Below, one piece after another: positions 8,972-17,068 of a stretch of DNA of 64,000 bases. The notes under the pieces are model-generated. The model saw nothing but the letters and a program-made list of their open reading frames with translations, ran no database searches and had not been told where the DNA came from. Every line of letters begins with the position of its first letter. Position 1 is the stretch's first letter. Source of the DNA: Luteococcus sp048595755 (GTDB lineage: Bacteria > Actinomycetota > Actinomycetes > Propionibacteriales > Propionibacteriaceae); assembly GCF_048595755.1 (NCBI RefSeq), contig NZ_CP184360.1:2852001-2916000 (forward strand), in the 5' to 3' direction. Made by a program: the position numbers and the translations under genes.

Positions 8972-10678
8972 TCAGACGACCTCGACCCTCGGGTAGTCCG
9001 GCTGCCACATGCGCTCGTGGACCTCCTGCACCAGGTTGTCCAGTTGGATAGTGGCCAGTCCCTCGTCCATCGCCTGCTGTGCGACGGCCATCGCCACCCG
9101 CGCCGAGACCGCACGCAAGCGGTCGATGCCCGGCAGCAGGGAGGCGCCCGGCCGACGCGAGGCCCCCACCTTGGCCACGGCCTCCGCCGCGGCCAGGATC
9201 ATGGAGTCGCTCACCCGGGTGGCTCGGCAGGCGGCCACCCCCAGCCCGAGGCCGGGAAAGACCAGTGCATTGTTGGCCTGGGCGATCGTGTAGGTGGTGT
9301 CCTTGTACCTGACCGGCTCGAACGGTGAACCGGTGGCGATGTAGGCGCGTCCGTCGGTCCACTCCAGCAGGTCCTCGGGCGTGGCCTCGGCCTTCCTGGT
9401 GGGATTCGACAGCGGCATGATGATCGGGTGGCTGCAGTGCTCGGCCATCTGGCGCACGATCGGTTCGCTGAAGGCACCGGCCTGGGCGGAGGTGCCGATG
9501 ATGATGGTGGGCTTCACATTGCGCACCACGTCGGCCAGCTCCACCTTGCCCGGCTGGTCCAGGTCCCAGTCGGCGATCTCCTCGGCGGTGCGGGCATAGG
9601 GCCGCTGGAAGTCGCGCATGGCGATCCCCTCGCGCAGCAGGCCCCGCGAGCCCAGACCGTAGAAGCACTTCAGCGCCGTCTCCCGCGGAACGCCCCGATT
9701 GACCATGCGCCGCACCAACAGGTCGGCGATGCCGATGCCCGCCGTGCCGGCACCATGCACCACGATGCGCTGGTTGACCATCCGCTCCCCCTGGCGGCGC
9801 ACCGCACTGAGGATCGCGGCCACCACCACGGCGGCAGTGCCCTGGATGTCGTCGTTGAAGGTGCACACCTCGTCGCGGTAGCGGTCGAGGATGCGGTGCG
9901 CATTGCTGGCCCCGAAATCCTCCCAGTGGATCATGGCGTGCGGGTAGATCTGCTGCACGGCCTTCACGAAGCGATCGATGAAGGCGTCATAGCGTTCGCC
10001 GCGCACCCGGGCATGGCGATAACCCAGGTAGCTCTCGTCATTGAGCAGCTCGATGTTGTCGGTGCCCACGTCGAGCACGACTGGCAGCGCGCGGCTGGGA
10101 TGGATGCCCGCGGCGGCGGTGTAGACCCCCAGCTTGCCGACGGCGATGGCCACGCCACCCACGCCCTGGTCACCGATGCCCAGGATGCCCTCGGAGTCGG
10201 TGACCACGATCAGTTCCACGTCGTCGCTGGGATAGCCGTAGGAGCGCAGGGCCGGCTCGATGCCGTCCGGGTCGGCGATGGACAGGAAGATGCCGCGCGG
10301 GCGGTGGTACCACTGGCTGTAGGTCTCGATCGCCTTGCCCACGGTGGGGGTGTAGACGATCGGCATCATCTCCTCCAGGTGCTCGCTGAGCAGCCGGTGG
10401 AAGAGGGTTTCGTTGCGGTCCTGCATCGTGTTCAGGAAGACGTACTTGGCCAGGTCGTCGGACTCGCTCTGGAACTGGGCATAGACCCGCTTCAGCTGCT
10501 GTTCGATGGTCATGACGTTGGTGGGCAGCAGCCCGTTGATGTTGAGGTCGATGCGCTGCTGCCGGGTGAAGGCGGTGCCGAAATTGCACAGTGGTGTGGT
10601 GAGCACCTCGCGACCACGGGCGGCGATGCGCAGCGTGTAGCTGCCGTCGTCGCCCCTGATGTAACTGAAGTTGGCCAT
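8972..10678 (-). CDS. NAD-dependent malic enzyme
   Basis: A 568-residue enzyme starting at ATG 10678. It converts L-malate to pyruvate and CO2 with reduction of NAD(P). The long form with MQDRNETLF, MPIVYTPTVG, RPRGIFLSI, HWEDFGASNAH and CTFNDDIQGTA motifs matches the SfcA/MaeA type rather than the short MaeB type. The NAD-binding glycine motif VVHGAGTAGIGIA lies near residue 305. Next to lactate dehydrogenase it forms a pyruvate/malate node, useful in fermentative or lactate-using propionibacteria. It is 62 bases downstream of ldh in the same direction. Confidence 0.93.
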   Translation of the reverse strand: MANFSYIRGDDGSYTLRIAARGREVLTTPLCNFGTAFTRQQRIDLNINGLLPTNVMTIEQQLKRVYAQFQSESDDLAKYVFLNTMQDRNETLFHRLLSEHLEEMMPIVYTPTVGKAIETYSQWYHRPRGIFLSIADPDGIEPALRSYGYPSDDVELIVVTDSEGILGIGDQGVGGVAIAVGKLGVYTAAAGIHPSRALPVVLDVGTDNIELLNDESYLGYRHARVRGERYDAFIDRFVKAVQQIYPHAMIHWEDFGASNAHRILDRYRDEVCTFNDDIQGTAAVVVAAILSAVRRQGERMVNQRIVVHGAGTAGIGIADLLVRRMVNRGVPRETALKCFYGLGSRGLLREGIAMRDFQRPYARTAEEIADWDLDQPGKVELADVVRNVKPTIIIGTSAQAGAFSEPIVRQMAEHCSHPIIMPLSNPTRKAEATPEDLLEWTDGRAYIATGSPFEPVRYKDTTYTIAQANNALVFPGLGLGVAACRATRVSDSMILAAAEAVAKVGASRRPGASLLPGIDRLRAVSARVAMAVAQQAMDEGLATIQLDNLVQEVHERMWQPDYPRVEVV

Positions 10679-10740
10679 GGCCCAACCCTATGACCAGCGG
10701 CCGGGTCCATGACCGGCAGGGGCTTGGCTGGCCCCGCGGC

Positions 10741-11697
10741 TCAGTAGCCCAGGGTGGCCAGGCTGGTGCGCAGCTGCTCGGCCGAGCTGTGCAGCGAGGA
10801 GACCTCGGCGGGATCCATCGGGATCTCCAGTACCCGCTCGATGCCCGAGGAGCTGACCAGGGTGGGCAAGGACAGCGCCACGTCGTTGATCCCGTAGAAG
10901 CCTTGCAACACGCTCGACAAGGGCAGCGCGGTGCGAACAGGTGAGAGCAGCGCCTCCACCAGCCGGGCCCCGGCCAGGCCGATCGCGTAGTTGGTGGCCC
11001 CCTTGCCCTCGATCACCTCATAGGCGGCGTGGGCGGCCTCGTGCGCCAGATCGGCGAGCACCTCGTCGTTGAAGACGCGCTTGCCGGCATGCTTCCAGTC
11101 ACGGATCGGCACCCCCGAGATATTGGCGCTGGACCACACCGGGAACTCCGAGTCGCCGTGCTCACCGACGATGGTGGCGTGCACATTGCGCTGGGCCACC
11201 TTGGTCTTCTGCGCGATCAGGTAGCGCAGACGGCTGGTGTCGAGCATGGTGCCGGTGGAGAAGACCTGCGCGGTGGGAAGCCCGCTGATCTTCTGCGCCA
11301 CGACGGTGAGGACGTCACAGGGGTTGGTGACCAGCACGTAGAGGGCCTGGGGTGCCTGCTTCAGCAGCTGGGGCATCATCTGCTCCAGGATCTTGGCATT
11401 GGTGGCCGCCAGTTCCAGGCGCGTCTGCCCGGGCTTCTGCTTGGCACCGGCGGTGATCACCACCACCGAGGAGTCCTTGACCACGCCGATGTCGTCGCCA
11501 CCGATGATCGTCGAGCTGGTGAACTGGGTCCCGTGGGCCAGGTCCTTGACCTCGGCGTCCACCTTCTTGCTGGCGATGTCGTAGAGGGCCACCACGTCGG
11601 CCGAGGCACGGATCAGCGAGGCATAGGCCAGTGAGGTCCCCACCGCTCCCGCACCGACGATGGACAGCTTGGACGGATGGCGTGAGGACTTGGGCAT
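10741..11697 (-). CDS. ldh: L-lactate dehydrogenase
   Basis: A 318-residue NAD-dependent enzyme interconverting pyruvate and lactate. The Rossmann motif GAGAVG is at 15-20, the proton-relay His is H180 in GEHGDS, and the substrate loop reads GAKQKPGQTR with Gln87 at the position that separates lactate dehydrogenases (Gln) from malate dehydrogenases (Arg); Arg93 is the catalytic loop arginine. It follows aroB by 28 bases in the same direction and may share its transcript, although a separate promoter cannot be excluded. Length is normal for the family. Confidence 0.93.
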   Translation of the reverse strand: MPKSSRHPSKLSIVGAGAVGTSLAYASLIRASADVVALYDIASKKVDAEVKDLAHGTQFTSSTIIGGDDIGVVKDSSVVVITAGAKQKPGQTRLELAATNAKILEQMMPQLLKQAPQALYVLVTNPCDVLTVVAQKISGLPTAQVFSTGTMLDTSRLRYLIAQKTKVAQRNVHATIVGEHGDSEFPVWSSANISGVPIRDWKHAGKRVFNDEVLADLAHEAAHAAYEVIEGKGATNYAIGLAGARLVEALLSPVRTALPLSSVLQGFYGINDVALSLPTLVSSSGIERVLEIPMDPAEVSSLHSSAEQLRTSLATLGY

Positions 11698-11725
11698 GCC
11701 GCAAGCCTAGCTCCCGCGCGGATGG

Positions 11726-12829
11726 TCAGACCTCCACCGACCGATTCGGGTCCAGCGCCCGCCAGGCCTGTTCCAGCACGTCTTCGGGCGGGCTGTCGAT
11801 GATGGTGACCTGCCCGACATCGCGCAGCCCCACCAACCGCAGGGCACTGCCACGCGCCTTCTTGTCCAGGCTCATGGTGGCGCGCATCGCGGACCACTCC
11901 CCCGCGTTGTAGTGGGTTGGCAGCCCAACCTGTGCCAGCACCGAGCGGTGCCGCTGCACGCACTCCTGCGGCAGGCCGAGGGTGCGCGCTGCGACCTCTG
12001 CGACGAAGACCATCCCGATGGCCACGGCCTCACCGTGCCGGCAGGAGAAGTTCTCGTGCCTCTCGATCGCGTGGGCCAGGGTGTGGCCATAGTTCAGCGC
12101 CTCGCGCCCGACGCGGTCACCGGTGCTGGTGGACTCGCGCAGGTCGAGCGAGACCACCTCGGCCTTGACGGCCACGGCACGCCGCACCAGCTCGGCGAAG
12201 CGCACGCTGGTCACGTCGATGCTCTCCTGCGGGTCCTGCTCCACCAGCTCCAGGATCCGCTCGTCGGCGATGAAACCGCACTTGACCACCTCGGCCAGGC
12301 CGGAGACCACCTCGGCGGTCGGCAGGCCCTGCAGCAGGTCCAGGTCGCACAGCACCCCGCGTGGCTCGTGGAAGGCCCCCACCAGGTTCTTCCCGGCCTC
12401 GACGTTGATCCCGGTCTTGCCACCCACCGCGGCATCGACCATGGCCAGGACGGTGGTGGGGATGCTGATGAAGTCGATGCCGCGCAGCCAGGTGGCGGCC
12501 ACGAAACCGGCCAGATCGGTGGTGGCACCGCCTCCCAGCCCCACCACCAGGTCATTGCGGGTGAGTCCGGCCGCGGCCAGCTCGTCCCAGCACCGTTGCA
12601 GCACCTCGGCCGTCTTGGAACGCTCCCCCTCGGGCACCTCGACGGTGTGGGGCTCGAGCCCCAGCTCCGCCAGCCGCGCGGCCACCTGCTGGGCGCGGTC
12701 GGCCATCACGGGCGGATGGATCACCGCGGCACGCGAGGCGCCGGTGACCAGCTCGTCGAGCCGCGCCACCACGCCATTGCCGATGTGCACCGGGTAGGGA
12801 CGCTCGGCCTGCACCTGCAGGGTTGTCAT
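11726..12829 (-). CDS. aroB: 3-dehydroquinate synthase
   Basis: A 367-residue enzyme of the shikimate pathway that cyclises DAHP to 3-dehydroquinate using NAD and a divalent metal. The NAD/phosphate segments GLGGGATTDLAGFVAATW and PTTVLAMVDAAVGGKTGIN, the KCGFI segment and the metal ligands in NYGHTLAHAIE and the C-terminal H.GEAVAIG block are all present. The start ATG at 12829 overlaps the aroK stop by one base (TGATG), so translation is coupled. It is the fourth aro gene in the row aroE-aroC-aroK-aroB. Confidence 0.96.
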   Translation of the reverse strand: MTTLQVQAERPYPVHIGNGVVARLDELVTGASRAAVIHPPVMADRAQQVAARLAELGLEPHTVEVPEGERSKTAEVLQRCWDELAAAGLTRNDLVVGLGGGATTDLAGFVAATWLRGIDFISIPTTVLAMVDAAVGGKTGINVEAGKNLVGAFHEPRGVLCDLDLLQGLPTAEVVSGLAEVVKCGFIADERILELVEQDPQESIDVTSVRFAELVRRAVAVKAEVVSLDLRESTSTGDRVGREALNYGHTLAHAIERHENFSCRHGEAVAIGMVFVAEVAARTLGLPQECVQRHRSVLAQVGLPTHYNAGEWSAMRATMSLDKKARGSALRLVGLRDVGQVTIIDSPPEDVLEQAWRALDPNRSVEV

Positions 12830-13389
12830 CAGGACTCCTCGTGGTTTGTCTCGGCTGCCTGCTCCACCCCGAGCTCGGCCAGCACCCGCTTGGCGACGGC
12901 CCCGGGACGCAACCCGTCGGTGTCGACCGACAGGCTGGCCACCTGGGCGTACAGGGGTTGCCGCTGCCGCATCAGCTTCACCATGGTCGAGTGCACATTG
13001 GTCGCCAGCAGGGGCCGGTCGTTGCCAGTCAGTCCGACGCGTCGGCTGGCCTGCTGGGCACTGACCTGCAGCCAGACGACGAAGACCTCACCCAGCGCGG
13101 CGCGGATCGACTCGTCCATCACGGCGCCCCCGCCCAGGCTGACCACGCCCGGACGCTGCACCAGTTCCAGCGTCAGGTCACGCTCCAGCTCCCGGAAGGC
13201 CGGCTCGCCACGGGTCAGGAAGATCTCGCTGATGGGCATGCCGGCGCGCTCCTCCACCGCCACGTCCACGTCGATGAAGTCCATCTCCAGGGCACGGGCC
13301 AACCGCTTGCCGACCGTCGACTTCCCGGCGCCGGGGGCGCCCACCAGCACGATGGTCTGCGGCACCTGCTGCACCGCCTCGTCACTCAT
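12829..13389 (-). CDS. aroK: Shikimate kinase
   Basis: A 186-residue kinase starting at ATG 13389; upstream in-frame codons lie inside aroC and read as shadow sequence. The P-loop is GAPGAGKSTVGK (about 14-25), followed by DVDVAVEERAGMPISEIF, the shikimate-binding GE.AFRELE block, SLGGGAV and the lid Arg in NDRPLL. It phosphorylates shikimate at the 3-hydroxyl. It overlaps the aroC end by eight bases and the aroB start by one, so the genes are tightly coupled. Confidence 0.95.
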   Translation of the reverse strand: MSDEAVQQVPQTIVLVGAPGAGKSTVGKRLARALEMDFIDVDVAVEERAGMPISEIFLTRGEPAFRELERDLTLELVQRPGVVSLGGGAVMDESIRAALGEVFVVWLQVSAQQASRRVGLTGNDRPLLATNVHSTMVKLMRQRQPLYAQVASLSVDTDGLRPGAVAKRVLAELGVEQAAETNHEES

Positions 13390-14581
13390 GGATTTGCAGC
13401 CCCCGCTCGGCGACGTCGGCCAGGTAGGACTCCAGGTTGCGGCGGGTCTCCTCGACCGAGTCACCACCGAACTTCTCCAGCACAGCCTCGGCCAGCACCA
13501 GCGCCACCATCGCCTCGGCGACCACCCCGGCGGCCGGGACGGCACACACGTCGCTGCGCTGGTGGTGGGCCCGGGCCTCCTCGCCGGTGCTGACGTCGAT
13601 GGTGCGCAGCGCCTTGGGCACGGTGGCGATCGGCTTCATCGCGGCACGCACCCGCAGCACCTCACCGGTGCTCATGCCCGCCTCCGTGCCGCCCGCGTGG
13701 TGCGTGAGGCGACGGATGCCGTCGGGTCCGGGGGCGATCTCGTCGTGCGCCTGCGAGCCGCGCACCCGCGCCAGCTCGAAGCCGTCGCCCAGTTCCACGC
13801 CCTTGATGGCCTGGATGCCCATCAGCGCGCCGGCCAACCGGGCGTCCAGGCGACGGTCCCCGGAGGTGTGGGAGCCCAGGCCCGGGGGAAGCCCCCAGGC
13901 GAGCACCTCGACCACGCCACCCAGGGTGTCGCCCTCCTTGTGGCAGGCCTCCACCTCCTCCTGCATCGTCTGGCTGGCCCCGGGATCATTGCAGCGCAGC
14001 GGATCGGCGTCGATGCGTTCCAGGTCGTCGATGGTCGGGAAGGTCTGCGGAGCCTTCACCGGCCCCAGCTCCACCACGTGGCTGAGCACCGTGATGCCGC
14101 AGGCCTGCTTCAGGAAGTTCTTGGCCACCTGACCGATCGCGACGCGGGCGGCGGTCTCGCGGGCGCTGGCGCGCTCCAGCAGCGGCCGGGCCTCGTCGAA
14201 GGCGTACTTCTGCATGCCGGCAAGGTCGGCGTGGCCCGGACGTGGACGGGTCAGCTTGGCATTGCGGGCCTGCGCATCGAGCACGTCCTGGTCGACCACG
14301 TCGGGATTCATCACCTCGGTCCACTTGGGCCACTCGGTGTTGGCCACCATGATCGCCACGGGTGACCCGAGCGTCTCGCCGTGGCGGAAGCCGCCCAGCA
14401 GCGTGACCTCGTCGGCCTCGAACTTCATGCGGGCGCCCCGGCCGGCCCCCAGCCGGCGCCGCGCCAGCGCCTGGCGGATGTCATCTGAGGAGACCCGGAC
14501 ATGGGCCGGGATGCCCTCCATCGTGGCGATCAGGGCCTGACCATGGGATTCACCGGCGGTGAGGTAGCGCAACATGCGCAC
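13382..14581 (-). CDS. aroC: Chorismate synthase
   Basis: A 399-residue enzyme that makes chorismate from EPSP with reduced FMN. Signatures seen are GESHGQAL near the N-terminus, RRLGAGRG, RPGHADLAG, RASARETAARVAIG and CAVPAAGVVAEAMVA. The start is either ATG 14581 (MRMLRYL) or ATG 14575 (MLRYL); both keep the conserved opening. It begins seven bases after the aroE stop and ends eight bases inside aroK. Length is normal for the family. Confidence 0.96.
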   Translation of the reverse strand: MRMLRYLTAGESHGQALIATMEGIPAHVRVSSDDIRQALARRRLGAGRGARMKFEADEVTLLGGFRHGETLGSPVAIMVANTEWPKWTEVMNPDVVDQDVLDAQARNAKLTRPRPGHADLAGMQKYAFDEARPLLERASARETAARVAIGQVAKNFLKQACGITVLSHVVELGPVKAPQTFPTIDDLERIDADPLRCNDPGASQTMQEEVEACHKEGDTLGGVVEVLAWGLPPGLGSHTSGDRRLDARLAGALMGIQAIKGVELGDGFELARVRGSQAHDEIAPGPDGIRRLTHHAGGTEAGMSTGEVLRVRAAMKPIATVPKALRTIDVSTGEEARAHHQRSDVCAVPAAGVVAEAMVALVLAEAVLEKFGGDSVEETRRNLESYLADVAERGLQIHE

Positions 14582-14588
14582 CAGTCTC

Positions 14589-15482
14589 TCAGAGTCCGGC
14601 GCGTCGGTTGAGCTCTTCTTGCCCTGCAGACTTCAGCAGGTCGAAGCCAACCTCTCCCCCGGTCATCAGGCGCACCTGCTCGACCGCCTGACCGGCCAGC
14701 AGGTCCAAGCCGTTGAGCACCGTGGCCCCATGGCTGGCCGCGGCCTGGGCCAAGGCCGTGGGCCAGGGATCGTAGACGCTGTCGAAGACGACGGGGGCGC
14801 TTCCGGCCAGCTGCTCGGCCACGGCATCGGCTCCCCCGTCCGGCACGGTGGAGACCACCACGTCGCTGGGCAGGATCGAGGCCGCCTCGAGCGGACGCAC
14901 CGCGCACAGCACCCCGAGCGTGGTGGTGCAGAAGACCTTCAGGCCCTCGGCGCGCTCGGGCCGACGCGCGAGCACCGTGATCCGCTCGACTCCCAGTTCA
15001 CGCAGTGCCACCACGGCCGAAGTGGCCGTGGCGCCATTGCCGACGATGGTGGCCGAATCGGCCGACTCCACGCCGGCCTGGGCCAGCGCCAGCTGGAACC
15101 CGCCGACGTCGGTATTGCGCACGATCGCAGGCCGGGGGGCGGATGAACCCCTCGATAGGCTCGGGGAACCACTTGGGTGGTCAAGGCCCGCTTCCCGGTC
15201 GAGGTCGGTGAAGACGAGCGTGTTGCCGGCGCCGACGAGCTGCACGAGTTCGTCGGTCTCGCCGTACTGGCGGATCGCGACCTTGTGCGGCATCGTCACG
15301 CTCAGCCCGCGCCACGACTCGTCCAGCCCGCGGACGAAGTCGTCCAGGTCCTCGGGTGCCACGTCGATGGCCTGGTAGCTCCAGTCAAGCCCCAGGGCCC
15401 GGTAGGCGGCCCGGTGCAGGGCCGGAGACAGCGAGTGACCGGCCGGATGGCCGATCACTGCGCACTGCTGTGGGGAGCCCAT
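14589..15482 (-). CDS. aroE: Shikimate dehydrogenase, carrying an in-frame repeat-derived insertion
   Basis: A 297-residue NADP-dependent reductase for 3-dehydroshikimate. The N-terminal SLSP motif (17-20), the catalytic Lys in VTMPHK (about 62-67), GAGNTLV (about 85-90), NTDVGGF (about 123-129) and GNGATATSAV are present. Between GNTLVF and RNTDVGGF, where the family normally has only a few residues, there is an insert of roughly 20 residues (about 97-117). It is coded by a sequence sharing the core CTCGATAGGCTCGG with the repeats at 24.4 kb. The insert lies in a surface turn before the active-site Asp, so function may be kept. It starts four bases after the mltG stop. Confidence 0.92.
   Translation of the reverse strand: MGSPQQCAVIGHPAGHSLSPALHRAAYRALGLDWSYQAIDVAPEDLDDFVRGLDESWRGLSVTMPHKVAIRQYGETDELVQLVGAGNTLVFTDLDREAGLDHPSGSPSLSRGSSAPRPAIVRNTDVGGFQLALAQAGVESADSATIVGNGATATSAVVALRELGVERITVLARRPERAEGLKVFCTTTLGVLCAVRPLEAASILPSDVVVSTVPDGGADAVAEQLAGSAPVVFDSVYDPWPTALAQAAASHGATVLNGLDLLAGQAVEQVRLMTGGEVGFDLLKSAGQEELNRRAGL
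15145..15170. repeat. Repeat element copy inside aroE
   Basis: A partly palindromic segment reading GAACCCCTCGATAGGCTCGG followed by GGAACC; its outer ends GGTTCC/GGAACC-like arms can pair. The core CTCGAyAGGCTCGG is shared with the two tandem copies at 24422-24468. It falls exactly in the extra residues of AroE and keeps the frame open. Mobile or dispersed palindromic repeats of this sort occur in many Actinobacteria; that this copy was inserted is inference from the AroE alignment by eye. Confidence 0.6.
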
Positions 15483-15486
15483 CAGG

Positions 15487-16605
15487 TCAGCAACCCGACT
15501 TGTCCTTGGCCGTGGAGCACCACTTCTCCCACTCGGCCACGTACTTGAGGTGCTCGTCGTAGGTCTCGGAGAACTTGGTCTCGCCGGTCTCGTAGTTGAC
15601 CGTGACCCAGAACTTGTAGTCGCTCTCGGTCGGGTTCAGGGCGGCCTTGATGGCTGCCGCGCCGGGGGCACCGATCGGGCCCGGGGGCAGGCCGTAGGCC
15701 TTGTAGGTGTTGTAGGGGCTGTCCTGCTCCTTGAAGTTCGCCGGCAGCTTCTTGCCCAGCGGAGTGTTGGTCGCGTAGTAGCTGGTGGAGTCCAGCTCCA
15801 GCCGCTCGCCGTCCTCAAGGCGGTTGTAGATGATGCCAGCCACCATGGGCATGTCCTTGGGAAGCGCCTCGGCCTCCAGGATCGACGCGACGGTCATCAC
15901 CTCGATGGGGGTGCGGTCCAGTTCCTTGGCGCCGGCCGCCAGGTCGAGCTCCTTGGCCACCGTGACGTACTGCTTGGCCATCAGCGTGAGGATCGACTTG
16001 GCGGTGGGGTTCTGCCCGATCTCATAGGTCTGGGGGAACAGGAAACCCTCGGCGCTCTTGGCATACTCGGGCAGTCCCAGCGCCTGGGGATCCTTGGCGG
16101 CTGCCTCGAACTGGGCCACCGGGATCTTGGTCTTCTTGCTGAGCACCGCGAACTGGTCCTTCATCCGCAGCGCCTCGGGCACGGTCACCTGGTTGCGCAC
16201 CACGGACTTGGGATCCAGCAGCATCTCGACGGCCTGGTCGGAGGAGATCTGGGTGCGCAGCTTGTAGGTGCCGGCCTGGATCGTCTGCGCTTCCTCATTC
16301 TTGGCGAAGGCCTTCATGAATCCCTTGCGGGACTTCACGACGCCCTTCTCGACCAGTTCGTCGCCGATGTCGCTGCCGGAGGCACCCTCGGGAATGGTGA
16401 TCTTCACCTCGGCCAGACCGGCGCCGGCAGCGAAGTCGTCGGCGGTCTTCCACTCGCTGTAGGCCGAGCTCGCCTTGCTGACGACGAACCAGCCGCTGCC
16501 CACCAGCACGGCGAGGCTGAGCAGGACGGCGAAGGCACTGCGTCCGTGGTACGCGATCTTCTTCCAGTCCCGGTTGCCATTGTTGTCCATGAACAGGCCG
16601 CTCAC
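15487..16605 (-). CDS. mltG: Endolytic murein transglycosylase MltG
   Basis: A 372-residue membrane-anchored lytic transglycosylase that cuts nascent glycan strands. One transmembrane helix lies at about 22-44. The LysM-like region includes ITIPEGASGSDI and AGTYKLR, and the YceG domain includes EGFLFPQTYEI, the catalytic Glu in SILEAEA, LELDSTSYYA and PYNTYKAYGLPPGPI. The start is GTG 16605, chosen because GGAGGAACT precedes it directly; ATG 16590 lacks a ribosome site. The start overlaps the ruvX stop by four bases. MltG next to RuvX and AroE is a standard actinobacterial order. Confidence 0.93.
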   Translation of the reverse strand: MSGLFMDNNGNRDWKKIAYHGRSAFAVLLSLAVLVGSGWFVVSKASSAYSEWKTADDFAAGAGLAEVKITIPEGASGSDIGDELVEKGVVKSRKGFMKAFAKNEEAQTIQAGTYKLRTQISSDQAVEMLLDPKSVVRNQVTVPEALRMKDQFAVLSKKTKIPVAQFEAAAKDPQALGLPEYAKSAEGFLFPQTYEIGQNPTAKSILTLMAKQYVTVAKELDLAAGAKELDRTPIEVMTVASILEAEALPKDMPMVAGIIYNRLEDGERLELDSTSYYATNTPLGKKLPANFKEQDSPYNTYKAYGLPPGPIGAPGAAAIKAALNPTESDYKFWVTVNYETGETKFSETYDEHLKYVAEWEKWCSTAKDKSGC

Positions 16606-17066
16606 AGTTCCTCCGTTGCCGTCATCGGACCCTCGGCGAGGGCCTGTTCCAGAATGGCAACTGCCGCCATCTGGTCGATCATGCCGCGCCGCTGGCGCGA
16701 ATTCTTCCCCGCTTGCGAAAGCCGCTGATGGGCCGTCGCGCTGGTCAACCGCTCGTCGACCAGCGTCAAGGCTACGTCGCCGAGCTCGTCGGCGAGGGAT
16801 TTCGCCACCTCACGCATGGCGCGTGCCGCGATCCCCTCGTCGCCCTGAAGGCTGATCGGCAGCCCCAGGACCACCTCGACGGGCTCGTACTCGGCCACCA
16901 GTTCCCGCACCCGGCGCATCACCTGGGCCGGGTCCTTCGGGGTGTTCTGGATGGTGTCCACCGGATAGGCCAGGATGCGCTGGGCATCACAGGCGGCCAC
17001 GCCGATCCTCGCCTTGCCCCAGTCAAGCGCCAGCAGGACCCCCGTGCTGGTGATCAAGGATGCCAC
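16602..17066 (-). CDS. ruvX: Putative pre-16S rRNA nuclease / Holliday junction resolvase-like RuvX (YqgF)
   Basis: A 154-residue RNase H-fold protein. The first active-site Asp is in ALDWGKARIG (about 13-22), the VVLGLPISLQG block is central, and the C-terminal acidic site is in TLVDERLTSATAH. The family trims the 5' end of 16S rRNA in E. coli and was earlier proposed to resolve Holliday junctions. The start is GTG 17066, two bases after the alaS stop; no ATG fits better. It is within the alaS-mltG gene row. Confidence 0.92.
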   Translation of the reverse strand: MASLITSTGVLLALDWGKARIGVAACDAQRILAYPVDTIQNTPKDPAQVMRRVRELVAEYEPVEVVLGLPISLQGDEGIAARAMREVAKSLADELGDVALTLVDERLTSATAHQRLSQAGKNSRQRRGMIDQMAAVAILEQALAEGPMTATEEL

Positions 17067-17068
17067 GA

